64,000 bases of DNA from Cladopsammia gracilis (GCA_022457155.1 JAJGOT010000261.1:375001-439000), one strand, 5' to 3'. Shown: positions 23,711-35,952, counted from the stretch's first letter. The notes: generated from the letters alone by a model not told the origin. Numbers and translations: made by a program.

Positions 23711-24474
23711 TCTCTTAAGGTGGCTCCTAATAGTTTAAACATTCCCTATGATATTCAATCACAGCTACACCAGTAAAGTTAAGAGAAAACGTTTAGTACA
23801 GGTTTGTAAACACTTAACCAATGAAAAAATTTAGATGGCTACGACATAAAAGTTTGTTACCATGGCAACGTCAAAAGAGGCCAAAAAGACCCCATTTTCA
23901 ACCTTTTGAGGCTAATAACTTCAAAACTGCTCGGTGAATTTTTTTTGATTTTTATACATTTTCGTATTATAAACATAACAATCATTTGTGCCAATTTTGA
24001 AAAAAATCTGTACATAGGATTCAGAGATATGTCACTTTTACATAAATTTGAGGTAGCTCTGGACGCTATGTACAGAATATTTTAAAAAATTGTTAAAATG
24101 TTTCTCTTGCTAATTAAACAAAAATATATCGAAAACAAAAACTTTCACCGTGTAGACTTTTGTTCTAGGGCCATCGTAGCTTGATGAGAAATAGAACACA
24201 AACCGTTCAATATGTTTATCACCGCGGTTTGTGTTCTATTTCTTTCACCGCGTAGTTTATAAGTTATTAGCCTCAAATGGTCCAAAATAGCGTATTTTTG
24301 ACCTCTTTTCGCGTTGCCATGGCAACGAATGATGACGTCATTTGGATACCACGTTGTTGACTAATAAATGATTTACTGGTTCCAACTAAAATATTTTTAA
24401 CCACACCATCGAGCTATCTGTAATGGAATGCAAAAGACGGGAGGGCTGAACAATATGGAGCCACCTTAAGAGAG
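23711..24474. mobile_element. Inverted-repeat DNA element next to the minisatellite
   Basis: Ends TCTCTTAAGGTGGCTCC and GGAGCCACCTTAAGAGA are perfect 17-bp inverted repeats. Further in, GTTACCATGGCAACG plus AAGAGG and its inverted partner (CCTCTTTTCGCGTTGCCATGGCAACG) form a second inverted pair, and GAAATAGAACACAAACCG is mirrored near 24235. No coding frame. Confidence 0.75.
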
Positions 24475-24985
24475 GTGTTCACCTTAGAGAAGTGTCCACA
24501 TTAGAGATGTGTCCACCTTAGAATGGTGTCCGCCTTGGAGAGGCGTCCGCCTTAAAGAGGTAGGTGTCCACCTAAGAGAGGTGTCCACCTTAGAGTAGTG
24601 TCCACATTAGAGAGGTGTCCACATTAGAGAGGTGCCCACCTTAGGGAGGCCTCCACCTTAGCCAGGTATCCACCTTAGCGAGGTGTTCACCTTAGAGAGG
24701 TGTCCACCTTAGAGAGGTGTCCACTTTAGAGAGATGTCCACCTTAGAGTGGTGTCCACCTTAGAGAGGTGTCCACCTTAGAGAGGTGTCCACTTTAGAGA
24801 GGTGTCCACCTAAGAGAGGTGTCCATCTTTTTTAATAAAGAGAGTAGGTGTCCATCTTAGGGAGGTTTTCAACTAAGACAGGTGTCCACCGTAGAACAGG
24901 TCTCTACCTTAGAGAGGTGTCCACCTTATAGAGGTGTCCGTCTTAGAGAGGTGTCCGCCTTAGAGATGTGTCTGTCTTATAGTTA
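24463..24985. repeat. 18-bp minisatellite (GAGGTGTCCACCTTAGA)n
   Basis: About 28 imperfect units of GTGTCCACCTTAGAGAG. The first unit overlaps the right end of the neighbouring inverted-repeat element (CCACCTTAAGAGAGGTGT), so the array may have grown from that end. A TTTTTTAATAAAGAGAGT interruption lies at 24828-24845. Confidence 0.9.
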
Positions 24986-25445
24986 GTTGATGTAACCTGA
25001 CACTAGGCATGACTGACTAATCAGAACTGAAACAGGATCGTTCTCTTAGAGCCTGGATTGTAAAGAGAATCAAGCAAAGTGTTTGAAGTGTTTTGCTTCT
25101 TTCACAGAGACAAATAGTGGCTGTTATTATTATTGTTGCGATTGGTTAAATTTGTACAAATCTGCAGTTTTAGCGTCCGTCTTGAGAGGTACTCACACGA
25201 TAATATTTTTATGAATGTGTCAAATTTCCGCCTTAAGAGAGTTGACTGTATAATTTGACTCACTTGAAGAATGTAAATCGGACCAAAAACGATGATAGTG
25301 GGTTTTTTTTTTTCAAAAAAGGTTGGACGGCATGGAAAACTGTTCCCTATTAACTTGTCTTTCTCTACAGTTAAGTGACTCAAATTATATTTTTTCCTAA
25401 TACTGAAAATGAATTAAAATTAATTAAAATTAATTCATAAATAAT

Positions 25446-26265
25446 TTTTTAAATAAAAATTAAAAAAATACAAAAATAGAAGAGAAAACAAACAGCACAT
25501 AACTAACAAACAGGCCATCCCATAAACTTTCTCAAAGTTCTTCGCATTCCCATTTCCGGTCAGGCTAATTCCTCTTGAACTCGTTAAAACTAATCGTGAC
25601 GGTGTAAGTACAGCAAGAGAAGCATATCTTATTGAGAGAGGTCAGACCCTTGAACCTTTAGGTTTAAATAGAAGAGATGAAACATGACATCTTTTCTAAG
25701 TTTTGATTACTTATATTTACTGTGGTGTCATGTTGCATGTTTTTCTTATTTCTATTGCTTCGTTATTTACGGTTATTTACATTTACTTTGTCATTTCAGT
25801 TTATGCTGTTACAGTATCATATTTAATCCCCCGCCCCCTTTCAAATTTAAAATTATAACGTTTTTTGCTTTACGACCCTGAAGAACTAGGCTGTGCTTTT
25901 CGAAATATTTCAAAATATTGGATATATTTTACAAATATAGTTGTTTCAGCCTTGCTTTTTTATCAAATCGTTTCTAAATTAACTGCCGGTAGCTTTCCCA
26001 CCATAGCCCCCAAAGGTGACAGGTGAGCGGTTACTCAGCAAACCGGTGCTCACAGGATTTAATTAAATAAAAATTAAAAAATATATATACAAAAATATAA
26101 GAGAAAACAAAACAGCACATAACTAATTCAAACAGGCCACCCCATAAACTTTCTCAAAGTTCTTCGCATTCCCATTTCCGGTCAGGCTCTAACTGCCGGC
26201 AGCCTCCCCACCATAGCCCCCAAAGGTGACAAGTGAGCGGTTACTCAGCAAACCGGTGCTCACAA
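25446..26265. repeat. Tandem duplication of about 200 bp, first copy split by an insertion
   Basis: Copy 1 is 25446-25565 plus 25979-26053; copy 2 is about 26060-26265, uninterrupted. Shared stretches include CTTTCTCAAAGTTCTTCGCA, CATTTCCGGTCAGGCT and CCATAGCCCCCAAAGGTGAC. Copy 2 shows the empty site (GGTCAGGCT|CTAACTGCCGG). Confidence 0.8.
25566..25978 (+). mobile_element. Penelope-like retroelement 3' end, 5'-truncated insertion
   Basis: 25566-25686 is open and ends in a stop; it encodes IPLELVKTNRDGVSTAREAY, LIERGQTLEPLGLNRRDET, the C-terminal tail of the GIY-YIG region in Penelope-like elements as I remember them. The 290-bp remainder is AT-rich 3' sequence with a hammerhead-like remnant at 25878-25922 (CTGAAGA ... 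CGAAATATT). The boundaries are exact because the second copy of the host repeat shows the empty site. Confidence 0.6.
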
Positions 26266-26355
26266 GATGGCGGTCTGTTGAATGACTTGAGTTGCAGAAA
26301 ACTTTTGACGCTTTTCATTTTATCGTCGACGTCTCTACGTACGAATACTCTCAAG
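26263..26355 (+). promoter_or_regulatory. Candidate first (5' UTR) exon with YY1-like start element
   Basis: CAAGATGGCGG (26263-26273) matches the YY1 motif found at start sites of many metazoan housekeeping and mitochondrial-protein genes. A possible donor TCAAG|GTACGAGT follows at 26356. This could be the non-coding first exon joined to the acceptor at 30586 of the helical-repeat gene, giving an intron of about 4.2 kb. Purely inferred; RNA evidence is required. Confidence 0.25.
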
Positions 26356-26625
26356 GTACGAGTTAAATAGGACATGAGCTTGCAAAACCCTCGCTAGCCG
26401 ATCAGCTGTTTTATATCCAAGTCGGCTAAAACTACACTTGTACGACCGTGTTGTAATACAATGCAAGCTTATGTCGCAATTTTCCATGGTACATGGAACA
26501 GTAGGAAGTAAACCTTGAATAATTCAGTTCATGTACATTTGTTAGCTTTCCTATAATGTTCCACTAAGGACGTTTGCGATAATAATATTGTAAAGAGTTG
26601 GTAGCCCTTGTGTTAACTTTACATG

Positions 26626-26793
26626 AATAGACCAATTCCGATATATTAAAATTCATACTTGGCTCCGAGGCTTAGGGGAATAAAACAAAACAAATTAATT
26701 ATTCATCCCTGAACCTCGATGTGATTTCTTTTGTTTTATTCCCCTAAGCCTCGGAGCCAAGTATGAATTTTAATGTATCGGAATTGGTCTATT
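26626..26793. mobile_element. Palindromic MITE
   Basis: Arms of about 65 bases: AATAGACCAATTCCGATATA at the left, inverted at the right as TGTATCGGAATTGGTCTATT; inside are CTTGGCTCCGAGGCTTAGGG and its inverse. The near-perfect pairing over most of the length suggests a young insertion. Confidence 0.85.
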
Positions 26794-27029
26794 TAGCTGA
26801 CACTTGGATGGTTAGAGACCCCTGTTGTTTGATAGATAATTTTATTTTACATTTCTCAACAGATTTTTTAAAAAATGAACAAAGAATCAATGTAGAAAGT
26901 TTAAAAATTTTCCATTTTTCTACACACGCAACATGAATCCTGCCAACTTCCGGCTGTCAGGATTTGCAAATGCTGTAATTTAAAGATAGAATTTCCTTTA
27001 AGAGACATCAACAGTTAAATGAATTTGCT

Positions 27030-27325
27030 TACTGCGCCTTTCAATAACATGCGGAATTTTAAATTCAAATTTCCACCAGCGGTTGCATTTTACACTGCCG
27101 TCAATCATTCTTAGCTTACCTCTCAGGAAACAGATCTTCACTTCAATGAGTTCAAAAAGGTCACGTCCGTGCATTATGATTGGTAGATTTCGATCCATTT
27201 TGTTTGTTTCTTTTTTACATGGTCCGTTGGCTTTCGTATTAATTATGATTGATGGCAGGGAATAACGCAACTGTTGGTGGAGATTTGAATTTCAAATTCT
27301 GCATGTTATCGAATGGCGCAGTAAT
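27030..27325. mobile_element. Inverted pair of a short repeat (MITE-like)
   Basis: The left arm (CTGCGCCTTTCAATAACATG ... CTGCCGTCAATCATT) is mirrored by 27243-27325 (AATTATGATTGATGGCAGGG ... CATGTTATCGAATGGCGCAG). Single arms of the same family occur at 33560, 33910 and in each array unit (about 39360-39440). Confidence 0.6.
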
Positions 27326-30300
27326 AGAAACACTTGTATAAAATTTGGCATAGAAAGTTGCATTTTAGAGATTCATTTCCAATGTTTTTAGACTAACAGA
27401 TACATGTAATGGGGCGTATCGAGTAAGGAAGACTGATTTTCAAACTTAGGGGTGCCTTTGAGATATCTTATCCCAGAAACGAAGTCGGTGACCTTTATTT
27501 TTTTGTTTTGCATTGCTGACACGAGTAACTCATTACCTAGCTGCAGCAAAAGTTTTATAAAAAAATCAAAAAAAAATTTGCGAGAACATCCTCAATGGAG
27601 GTCCATAAATAAATTGTTGTTAAACATGTCTAAGATCCTGCTTAGTGGCTTGGACACCCAGTTATATGGACAGTTTCCATGGTCCCTATGGTGTCTGTAT
27701 CAACAGCTTTGACTGTTTATCAAAATCTTTGTTTTCAATAGTGGGAGGTTTGAAGGATGGAATTTTTGCAATTTGGAAAGTTTAAAATATTCTGCAGGGC
27801 TTTAATTTAAATTGTTACTTGCCATTGGTATACATGTACATGTGGATTATGATAGTTTATGTAAACAACAACAGCAACAAAAACATCAGAAAGCATTTAA
27901 CTTTGATTAAGTGCTGGGGATTATTCAGAATCAATCAAAATGAACTTCCTTAAATGGATTTTGAAATCAACATAATTTATGGTGCATGGCTACATGTGAG
28001 GAAAATGCAAAAATGTGATGTAAAAACAAAACCATAAAAAATAAGAAATGCACTTAGAGAAACTCAGATAAATTGGAGTATTTATTTTTGAAAAGGCTCG
28101 TCCAAAATACCATAAAGTGCCAGTTATAAACCCCAACCCCCTGCTTATAAAGCCAACTACCTGTAAACAAAAGAAATATTTTGGTTATAAGTCCACTACA
28201 CAGTAAACAACATGACCAAAAACCATTAGGTTTATTTTGGCGGTTTCAGCCGAGCACCGGGAACTATAACAATATGTTATACAACATCCTCTTATTACAT
28301 CCAAGTATGCAATACGTAACATGATACATAGCTGAGCGACAGTTTACAAACTTAACATAGTACTGTCAGACGGAGGCCAGAAAAAATTTGCTGGAAAAAA
28401 AAACCATTGGCGAAAATCTGGGTAGGAACCATGGCTCAAGCTCTAAATAGCCCATCCTACGAAGCTACACTGTGTCGGCCTAGAATGATATCGCACGTGA
28501 TATTCATCTCTCATATAGCCCTCCCTCATGCACATGCGCATTCCACTGGGCTAGCCCCAGTCCCCACTGCTCTCGTGCCGCAGAACTATTTCATTTCCGG
28601 CTAATTCGTATTCACTCAAATGCCAGAAATCCCATTTGCTCTGAAACCTTTGGCCAAAATATTGACAAATAACGTAAAAGTGAAGGGCGTTGCATCTGAA
28701 GCAAAAAAAAAAAAATGTACTGAGTTGATCAATACAATATTTATTTCAAGATAGTTATAATTTACTTTCTTCTTGAATAGCATACATGTAGTAGCTATTT
28801 ATGTGAAATTTATTGCCTGTCATGCCTTTCTTGTGACATTCATGTGAGGTTGCTTACCATAAAACCTTACTCTCCAAGATGGGTCATTAATAGGGAGCAT
28901 GGTGCTAAAATAAATCATGATCATAAATGTAATGAAAACTCAAACTTTTTTTCCCATAATTCTTTTTGACCACTTAATTGCTAAAAAGAACAACTTACAA
29001 TAGTGTGCGCATCACTGATTTCTAACTACATCATTTAACTCAAATAGTTTTTATAATATTGCACTTCTGGAAATTGAAAGATTCCACATAAAATGGCTGA
29101 AGTAAACAAATATTGGCTTGATGGAAATCATTTCACTGATAAATATCAATTACTGCAAAAAAACATTAATGGGGAGGTGGGGAGGGCTCATAATGAAATA
29201 TGCTTCAAAAGGGGGTAGGGTTATTAGAAGTGGGGGGGGGGGGTCACTGCTTAATACCTTTGACTCTTATCACTGCTTGTTTCTCACTGTAAAGCTAATT
29301 AGTGGTCTTGTCATGTCTAGCTTTACATTACTGGTATTCTAATATTAAATGATAATCACAGATCAAACCATAAAAATTTAAACCACAAGATATCCACACA
29401 TCTCTACACCTGGACTCATGCTTGATCAATAACAATTTTACTTTTTTTAAACTGTATCATGTTGTTTTTATTTCTAATTGTTGTATTTTCACTGCAGCTA
29501 TTCTGGAAGCCAGTGGGCAGGATGATTATTTAAAATACACATGTAAACTGCCATTACTTTACACTAACAGCCCAGACAGGGATAGTGTGGTACATGTATT
29601 GAGAATCTTATAAATTGAAAATCACAGTGGAAATCCACAGTGCCAGCTCTGACTTCCACTATTTCCAGGTCAAGAATGCGCATATCATGGCGCTTTACAT
29701 GCACTTATGAGGCAGGAGATAGCATGTCATTTTACAAATCTTTTGATGTCAGCTTATGAAACTTATGCATTTTGAAATATCCCAAATGAAAGAAACCAAC
29801 CTCTCAAATTTTTAAAATCATGCAAATAAAGTCCTCAAACAATTGGATCCTATTTTTCCCTCAGTCAGCATTGATGCCAATCAGTTTTACTTAGCATAAA
29901 AGCTCTATTGACATCCAGCCCCAATAAAGTGTCCCTTTGGATATCAGATTTTATAATAAGCATACCCCGTCATAAGATTTAATGAAATCTTAAGTCAATT
30001 TTCCCAATAATCTTTTAAATAAATCAAAACTGATGCAATTCAACATGCATAATAGCACTGACACATACATGACTTGTATAAGTATATCCCTAGCTGTGCC
30101 TGTCTTGAAGTGGTATGTTGGCTTTGTATCAGAGTATGGAAATTTATAAAATGAATATGAACCAATGAAAAATGGAAAGTCGCACCACAACATTTACATG
30201 AATGAGCGGATCAACAGGCTTCAGAAAACAGAATGTACCCTCATTTATTTGTGTTTCCATGTCATGCAATCACAAGTTGTCTCCTTGATGCACCCATTAT

Positions 30301-30586
30301 TTGGGTCGTCACAGCAGCAATGCGTGATGACCCAATAATAACGGCTGCATAAGACTCTAAATTACAGGTTGACCAGGTTTTTAATCAAAGCTTGTCATTC
30401 CTGGAAATTGAGTGACTGTTCAATTGTACATGTACTGGTTATGTATATAAACCAGGTCACATGACTGTATTGGTGACTTATCTAGATTTTTTTTTATTCC
30501 ACACAGGAAACAAGTTAACATCTTATGTTACTCTTTGTTTATTTTATTCTCAAGGTCTTACATTTTATTTATTATTTTTACTTACA
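27326..30586. other. Spacer or long 5' intron without recognised genes
   Basis: AT-rich, no convincing coding frame. If the first-exon proposal at 26263 is right, most of it is intron of the helical-repeat gene. A short hairpin (TTGGGTCGTCAC / GTGATGACCCAA) lies at 30301-30334. Confidence 0.4.
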
Positions 30587-32338
30587 GGACAAAGGACTTC
30601 CACGTTCGATGTCGTATGAGTTAGAGAGTAAACAATGTTTGCAGTTTATAGAATCAGGTCTTTGCCCACACGCGTACCTTTCTTGCGACTGTGCCCCTTC
30701 CTGACTCAAAAGGTTCCATTGTGTACATTAAGAGAGCTCAGCTGCAGCCCACCATGGCCATCATTCAAGATTACAAAACCAATGAGGAAAATCAGCAATC
30801 TTTCCTTCACAAATCCTCCAGCTAATGTTTCTACTCCATGTAACCAGTCAGGTCCATCTACAAATGATATTCAAATCAACAAGAGAATAATCTCACTGAA
30901 GACAGTTGAAGAACAGCTTGAGTTGTTTGAGAGTGTTAAGAGCTCTGCAAACATTGTGAACAGAGTCACCGTGCTTGTTAACATTGCGAAGATCATAGAA
31001 AAAGATGAAAAACACAAACAAGTGTTGAAAGAAGAAAGAGAAATGACACAACAAGAACAGAGCAGCACATACATGGAATTACTGAAAAGTATTTCAATAA
31101 ATATTTCCAAGTGTAATCCCCAGGGCCTTGCTAATGTCATGTGGGCTTTGGGAAAAATTAAAGAGAAAGATCACAAGCTGGTCCAAGTCTGCGAGAATGA
31201 GATTCTGTCACGTGATATCGTAGCCTTTAACAATGCAAACATCTGTCAGATTGTGAATGGATGTACAAACCTGAACGTGACGTCATCGGGCGTATTTTCT
31301 AAAATACGCGATGCCATTTTAAATGGGCAGATAAAGCTTCAACGTTTTGAGAATCGTGGGTTCTCGGGAACGTTGATGTCATTTGCCAAGGTAGAAAATT
31401 GCTCGGTTGAACTGCTGAATGTTTTCTTGAAAGAAATTCTATCAAGAGATTTGCTGAAGATTGACAGTGGTGGTTTGGCTGCGTTTGTATGGTCATTTGC
31501 AAAAAACGGGTTCGTTGCTGATGAGTTATTTTACCGAGTAGAGAAAGAGATTCTGAGGCGTGGGACAGCCGATCTGAAACACGAGGAAATAATTCAGATA
31601 CTTTGGGCGTTTGGAACCGCTGAAAAAGGAGGCAAGGAACTGTTCAATTTGCTGGACATCGGACTTGTTTCAAGGGGTGTAAAAAAGTTAGACAATGCTG
31701 CACTATTAGAAATTGTTTGGTGTTTTGCGAAACGAAATGCTACAAAAGCCAGAGTGTTTGATTTTGTTAAGAGAGAGATTTTTAACCGTGGTGTCCATGC
31801 GTTTCAGATTCACGAGCTTGTGTTAATTCTGCGGTCGTTTGTTTCTGCTAGAAAATATGACGAGAGGTTAGTTGTAGAAATTGAAAGAGAGTTGTGTTCA
31901 AGGGATGTGAAGCAGTTTGATACTGGTCATTTATGCCAAGTTGCGTGGTCTCTGGGAAAAGTGGGAAAGTCCGATAGTAAGATGTTTGATGTAATTGAAG
32001 CAGAAGTATTTCAACGGGATGTGGCCGACTTTTCCATGAAACAAAAATGTATGCTCATGCGAGGATTTATTGAGGCCAAGAAAGGGAGTAAAGCATTCTA
32101 CGAATATTTAGTTGGCTCTTTTTCAGAGCACGACTTTCATACTTTTGATCGCGAGGCTCTATGTGAGTCTGCTTGGTGTTTTTCCAAGGCGGGTGTTGAC
32201 GCGGAAGCACTTTTTGATTCTTTAGAAAAGGAAATCCTAGCTAAGGAAAAATCTTATTTTAGAACAAAGAATCTTGATTCTATAAAGACAAGTTTTCAAA
32301 ATGTTGGAAAGGGAAGCAAGAAACTTTTTGAATTGTAA
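30587..32338 (+). CDS. Mitochondrial-type 38-residue helical-repeat protein (OPR/FASTK-like); coding 30635-32338
   Basis: Intact 567-residue protein coded in a single exon. The ATG at 30635 is the first after an in-frame TAA at 30629-30631, and a splice acceptor (TTTTTACTTACAG) ends at 30586, so an untranslated upstream exon is expected. Residues 1-25 are rich in Arg and hydrophobic residues and lack acids, like a mitochondrial presequence. From about residue 160 the protein is a run of some 11 repeats of 38 residues with a W-(A/S)-F-x-K core and an EIL-RD/RG turn (ANVMWALGKIKE, AAFVWSFAKNGF, IQILWAFGTAEK, CQVAWSLGKVGK). This period fits octotricopeptide/FASTK-type RNA-binding solenoids. No RAP domain is seen at the C-terminus. 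Likely role: mitochondrial RNA metabolism (inference). Confidence 0.85.
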
Positions 32339-33136
32339 CAGCTTCCTAATTTAACTGTAAAAGAAAAGTTCAAATATCATTTCAGCCAGAAGGAAATATT
32401 TCCAAACAGGCAGAACTAGATTGGCCTGTTTATACTAAGATGTAAGAAATCTTTCGTTTGTTACTTCATAGTTGATTTCTATGCGCTTGTGTACAATGCC
32501 TAATATAATAATAATAATAATAATTTCACCGAGTTTGAATGTGCAAAAGGATTCTATCCGTGCTAAAATATTTGTGTAGCCACCTCCGCTAGGTAAATTA
32601 GTTATTACTCTTGAACTTCGTTTGTTAATTTTATTTTATTCTCATTTGTACCCTTGATAATGGCGTCATGAGGTCGCTGAAACGTCGGGATATTATATCG
32701 CTTGTTTTTACTTGTCTAAATAATTTCGTTTTATTAAGACTGTTGAGAATTACAGCAAGATTTCATTTGAGGAGAGAGTGACAACTAACAGCCATTCTTA
32801 ACCCTTTAAGCCCAAGTAGTGATCAGTATCAAATTTCTCCTTGTAATATCCATGCTTAATCACTTAGACAGGTCATGAGAATTAAGGACATGATCACACA
32901 AGATCAACTCTTTTGATATTTCAACCACTTCTCCCCCACCACTGCTACAGCAAATGTATGGGATCAAGAAAGGTTGAAGTTGTATTTTGACCGGCAAGAT
33001 GTATATTTCAACATTCAAAAACGATCTATGGAATTCTATGTTCTTTCATTTGTAATTGTTTTCAAATCACTGCGTTTGGTGTTATAGTATTTATAAAGTA
33101 AAATAAAAAAGTTAAAAAACAACTTTATTTAACCAG
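32339..33136. other. 3' flank of the helical-repeat gene
   Basis: No coding potential. An (AAT)n run at 32503-32523 may hold the polyadenylation signal. ACGTCGGGATATTATATCGC near 32684 resembles a decayed Penelope-like 3' end. Confidence 0.4.
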
Positions 33137-33262
33137 GTTAGGTCCGGTTCAAACGTCGAACTTCACCTGTGCCGAACCTAATACCTATTTAGGGCGACCC
33201 AAACTATTAAGTTCGACTGTTGATTCAGGCGGTCGAACTTTACATGTGCCGAACCTAATTCA
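33137..33262. mobile_element. Short repeat with GGTTCGGC-type inverted ends
   Basis: TTAGGTCCGGTTCAAACGTC at the left and GTGCCGAACCTAAT at the right are inverted relatives, and GTCGAACTT and GTGCCGAACCTAAT occur twice inside. MITE-like. Confidence 0.45.
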
Positions 33263-33560
33263 TGGCGAAAAGAAATATCATCCATACTGCTTAAAATAGG
33301 GAAAATCCATAGGGGCCCTGCATCTAAAATAAAATACATTAAAATTTATAATTACATTAAAATTTAAACTTAATTTATGGCCATTTTCATAGAATTTCCC
33401 ATTGCTATACCTCTTTGTCCCCTTCTCCAACTATAAGAGGATCTAAATGTGTGTGTGTAGTTTCCACAGTTGGCGATTAGAGCAACATTTCAACAGCGTT
33501 GCCTAAATAATAGGGATCATGAGATATTTAAACATCAGTTGGGGCTTGAACATTAAAGTT

Positions 33561-34160
33561 GCGTGTTATTGAAAGGCGCAGCAAGCCAATTATCATTTTG
33601 TTCGTATATTGTAACTGAAGGTGAAATAAAGTTTTGCAAAATGAAAAAAAAAATAGTTCGTATTGTAACTTTTTTTATCTTAATATTTTTTTATCTGAAA
33701 ATCTTTATAATTTCGTTGATATTGTAAAACCCACCAGGGAGAGCGCCAATTAAGTACTGTATTATTTTATTTTTGTTTCTCTAAGAAATACTGGCGTTTT
33801 TGTTTGTTGCTATATGTACTTTAATTTAAAAAAGGCTGATTATTTAGTTACAAATAAAAACAAGACTCCGAACAATAAGGTATTTCCAGAGCGCGTGAAT
33901 GATATTTGCACATGTTATTGAAAGGCACAATAAGTTATTTTTTTTCCAGTTTGATCGTTGTTCTACAGGGAGTGCGCCAATTAAGTCACTGTATTGTTTT
34001 CTTTTTATCTTTTATCTTTCTCTGTCAAAAACTGACATGTTTATTTGTTGCTGCATGTACTTTAATTTAAAAAAGGACGATTATTTAGCTACAAATGAAA
34101 ACAAGGCTATTTCCTAATAATAAGCTAATCATAGAGCGCTTGAATGATATTTATTTAAGA
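33561..34160. repeat. Diverged tandem duplication
   Basis: 33727-33905 and 33959-34150 align throughout (GAGCGCCAATTAAGTACTG, TGTACTTTAATTTAAAAAAG, GCGCGTGAATGATATTT versus GCGCTTGAATGATATTT). TGTTATTGAAAGGCGCAG and its variant precede each copy. Confidence 0.7.
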
Positions 34161-35439
34161 AAGATTATGTCACATATAGCAAGAAAAATTTAATGTGTTC
34201 AGGTTTCTTTTTCCCAGGTTACCGTATCTATTCATTTTTAAAATCACCTACGAATTGAGTAGAATCAGGTCTTGATATGATAAATCTGGTGTGTTTTACA
34301 TATGTAATAAAAGAAAAAGCTGCATAACGTTTTATATGAGAACCACTCTTAGCAAAAAAAACTTTCTCAAGAGTTTTTGCTTATCGAGGACTCGAATAAT
34401 TTTAAAACAGACAAATGCTCGACTGAAACTAATCAGTTTATTAAATATTGGAGATATTGTTTAAATAAGGTAAGCCCAAGCAAACTGGATCATTTATTTC
34501 AAAACATTCTTCTCATGGAAATGTAGTTTCCAAGCTACTCTTTTTGCAGGGTCTTATAAAACACTGCTGGTTATAAAGTTTTTAACGTTCCATTTTGGAC
34601 ACTGTGTGCGTCTATTGGTATAGACTCGAGAACCAAAGCTGGTGAAACTCAATTAAAAAGAGGTTAGTGCAATTTATTTTGAACAGGTTATTTATTTCCA
34701 TAGTAATCCTTTATCTTCAAGTCGTAAAGCCTAACATTCATTTTATTTATTCACGCGGTTACAAATTTTGCGTTTGTGGATAAAATATGGCCATTCAAAT
34801 CCGTGAAAACAGTTCTATTTTGTATTTCTATCTGTTATGATGTAAAGGGTAGTGCAGGCTTTCGAGTCTGTGTCTCAGTGGTAAAAAATGTAAAGTGTAG
34901 CAACTAAAATGAAATGACAACTATTGAGAAGTACTTTCCAGCCTTGGAGCAAATCCAACAACTACGCTTCTCCAACGAAATTAAATTTGGCCATTAAAAT
35001 GTATTAAACATCACTGTTTTCTACAGTGTCTTAGTATGGTTAGATATGGCACTGCACTGTATAAATTATTTTCTTTTAGAAATTAAAACATATAAAAGTC
35101 TATAAATTATGTTTTATTATGTTTTAAGTTTCCTTGGCTTTCACGGTGTACGTATTAACAGGAACTATTAACATGAATTCATTGCGATTACAAATTAGAG
35201 CTTTTTAAGTTAACTGCGATCTCGAACGTTGGTAACAATGCAAACTGACGCCTTATATTTCCAGAAAAAAAATATACAAAATATGATTTGGGTACAATAT
35301 AAGATCAGTAGGATTTTCGGAAAGCCAACGACAGCTTTTAAACTTTTGATACTTCTATTAGACCTAAAACTGCCTGCTACATCCAGTTAATTTGAAACAA
35401 TGTAGTTACTTTGTTGTTAAATGAGAGAGAGACTGGCAC
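34161..35439. other. Spacer without recognised features
   Basis: AT-rich; no coding frame, no clear repeat structure seen. Confidence 0.4.
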
Positions 35440-35740
35440 TCGCTTCCCACCGGTGTAGCTGGCGTTCGAATCCAGGAGACGACACCATTTTTAAAGGTTG
35501 AGTTTGTTGTTGGTTCTCGTTTCTGCCGTCATAGTTTTTCTCCGGGTTCTCCTGTATCTCTCCCTATAATGGGCTAAACCGGAATGCTCCGCCTGAAAGA
35601 GGCACGATTTTAAGGCTGGAGATATATAAAAGGGTAGGGATTTCACGAGTTGAGTATAGAAAAGGGTAGCTAAAAACTGCCATTTGCGTATATGAAAAGG
35701 GCCTCAAACAGGCACACGTAACAACTAATTTGTCTATGTT
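35440..35740 (+). mobile_element. Possible SINE or SINE-like repeat
   Basis: GGCGTTCGAATCC (35461-35473) fits a tRNA B box, and TTTCTCCGGGTTCTCCTGT downstream resembles tails of anthozoan SINEs. A matching A box is not clear. The following AAAAGGGTAG-containing part is repeated locally. Confidence 0.3.
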
Positions 35741-35952
35741 GTTTCTTCAGTAGGCAAATGAAAGGAATATGAATCGAAAGGCCGGGTTACCTTTTGTCCT
35801 GCAGTCTGTCAAAAACGGTACATAAAAGGGTAAGGGTTTGGACCTCGGGGAGGAGCATCCGCGAACAAATTAAACTTTGTTGAGTAAAGTTGGGATATTT
35901 GCATGTTCAGTTCGCGCCTGTTTAAATAATATTGTTTTGATGTTTTATTTTA

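Noticed and set aside
24463..24985. Regular short repeats that might suggest a CRISPR array
   Set aside because: Units are head-to-tail with no unique spacers, in a eukaryotic genome; this is a minisatellite.
27083..27265. Short frames on both strands at 26998-27270
   Set aside because: They fall in an inverted pair of a short interspersed repeat.
32650..32695. Third hammerhead-like motif (GATAATGGCGTCATGAGG ... GAAACGTC)
   Set aside because: The CTGATGA strand is not intact and no retroelement frame precedes it; only a vague resemblance to Penelope-like 3' ends.
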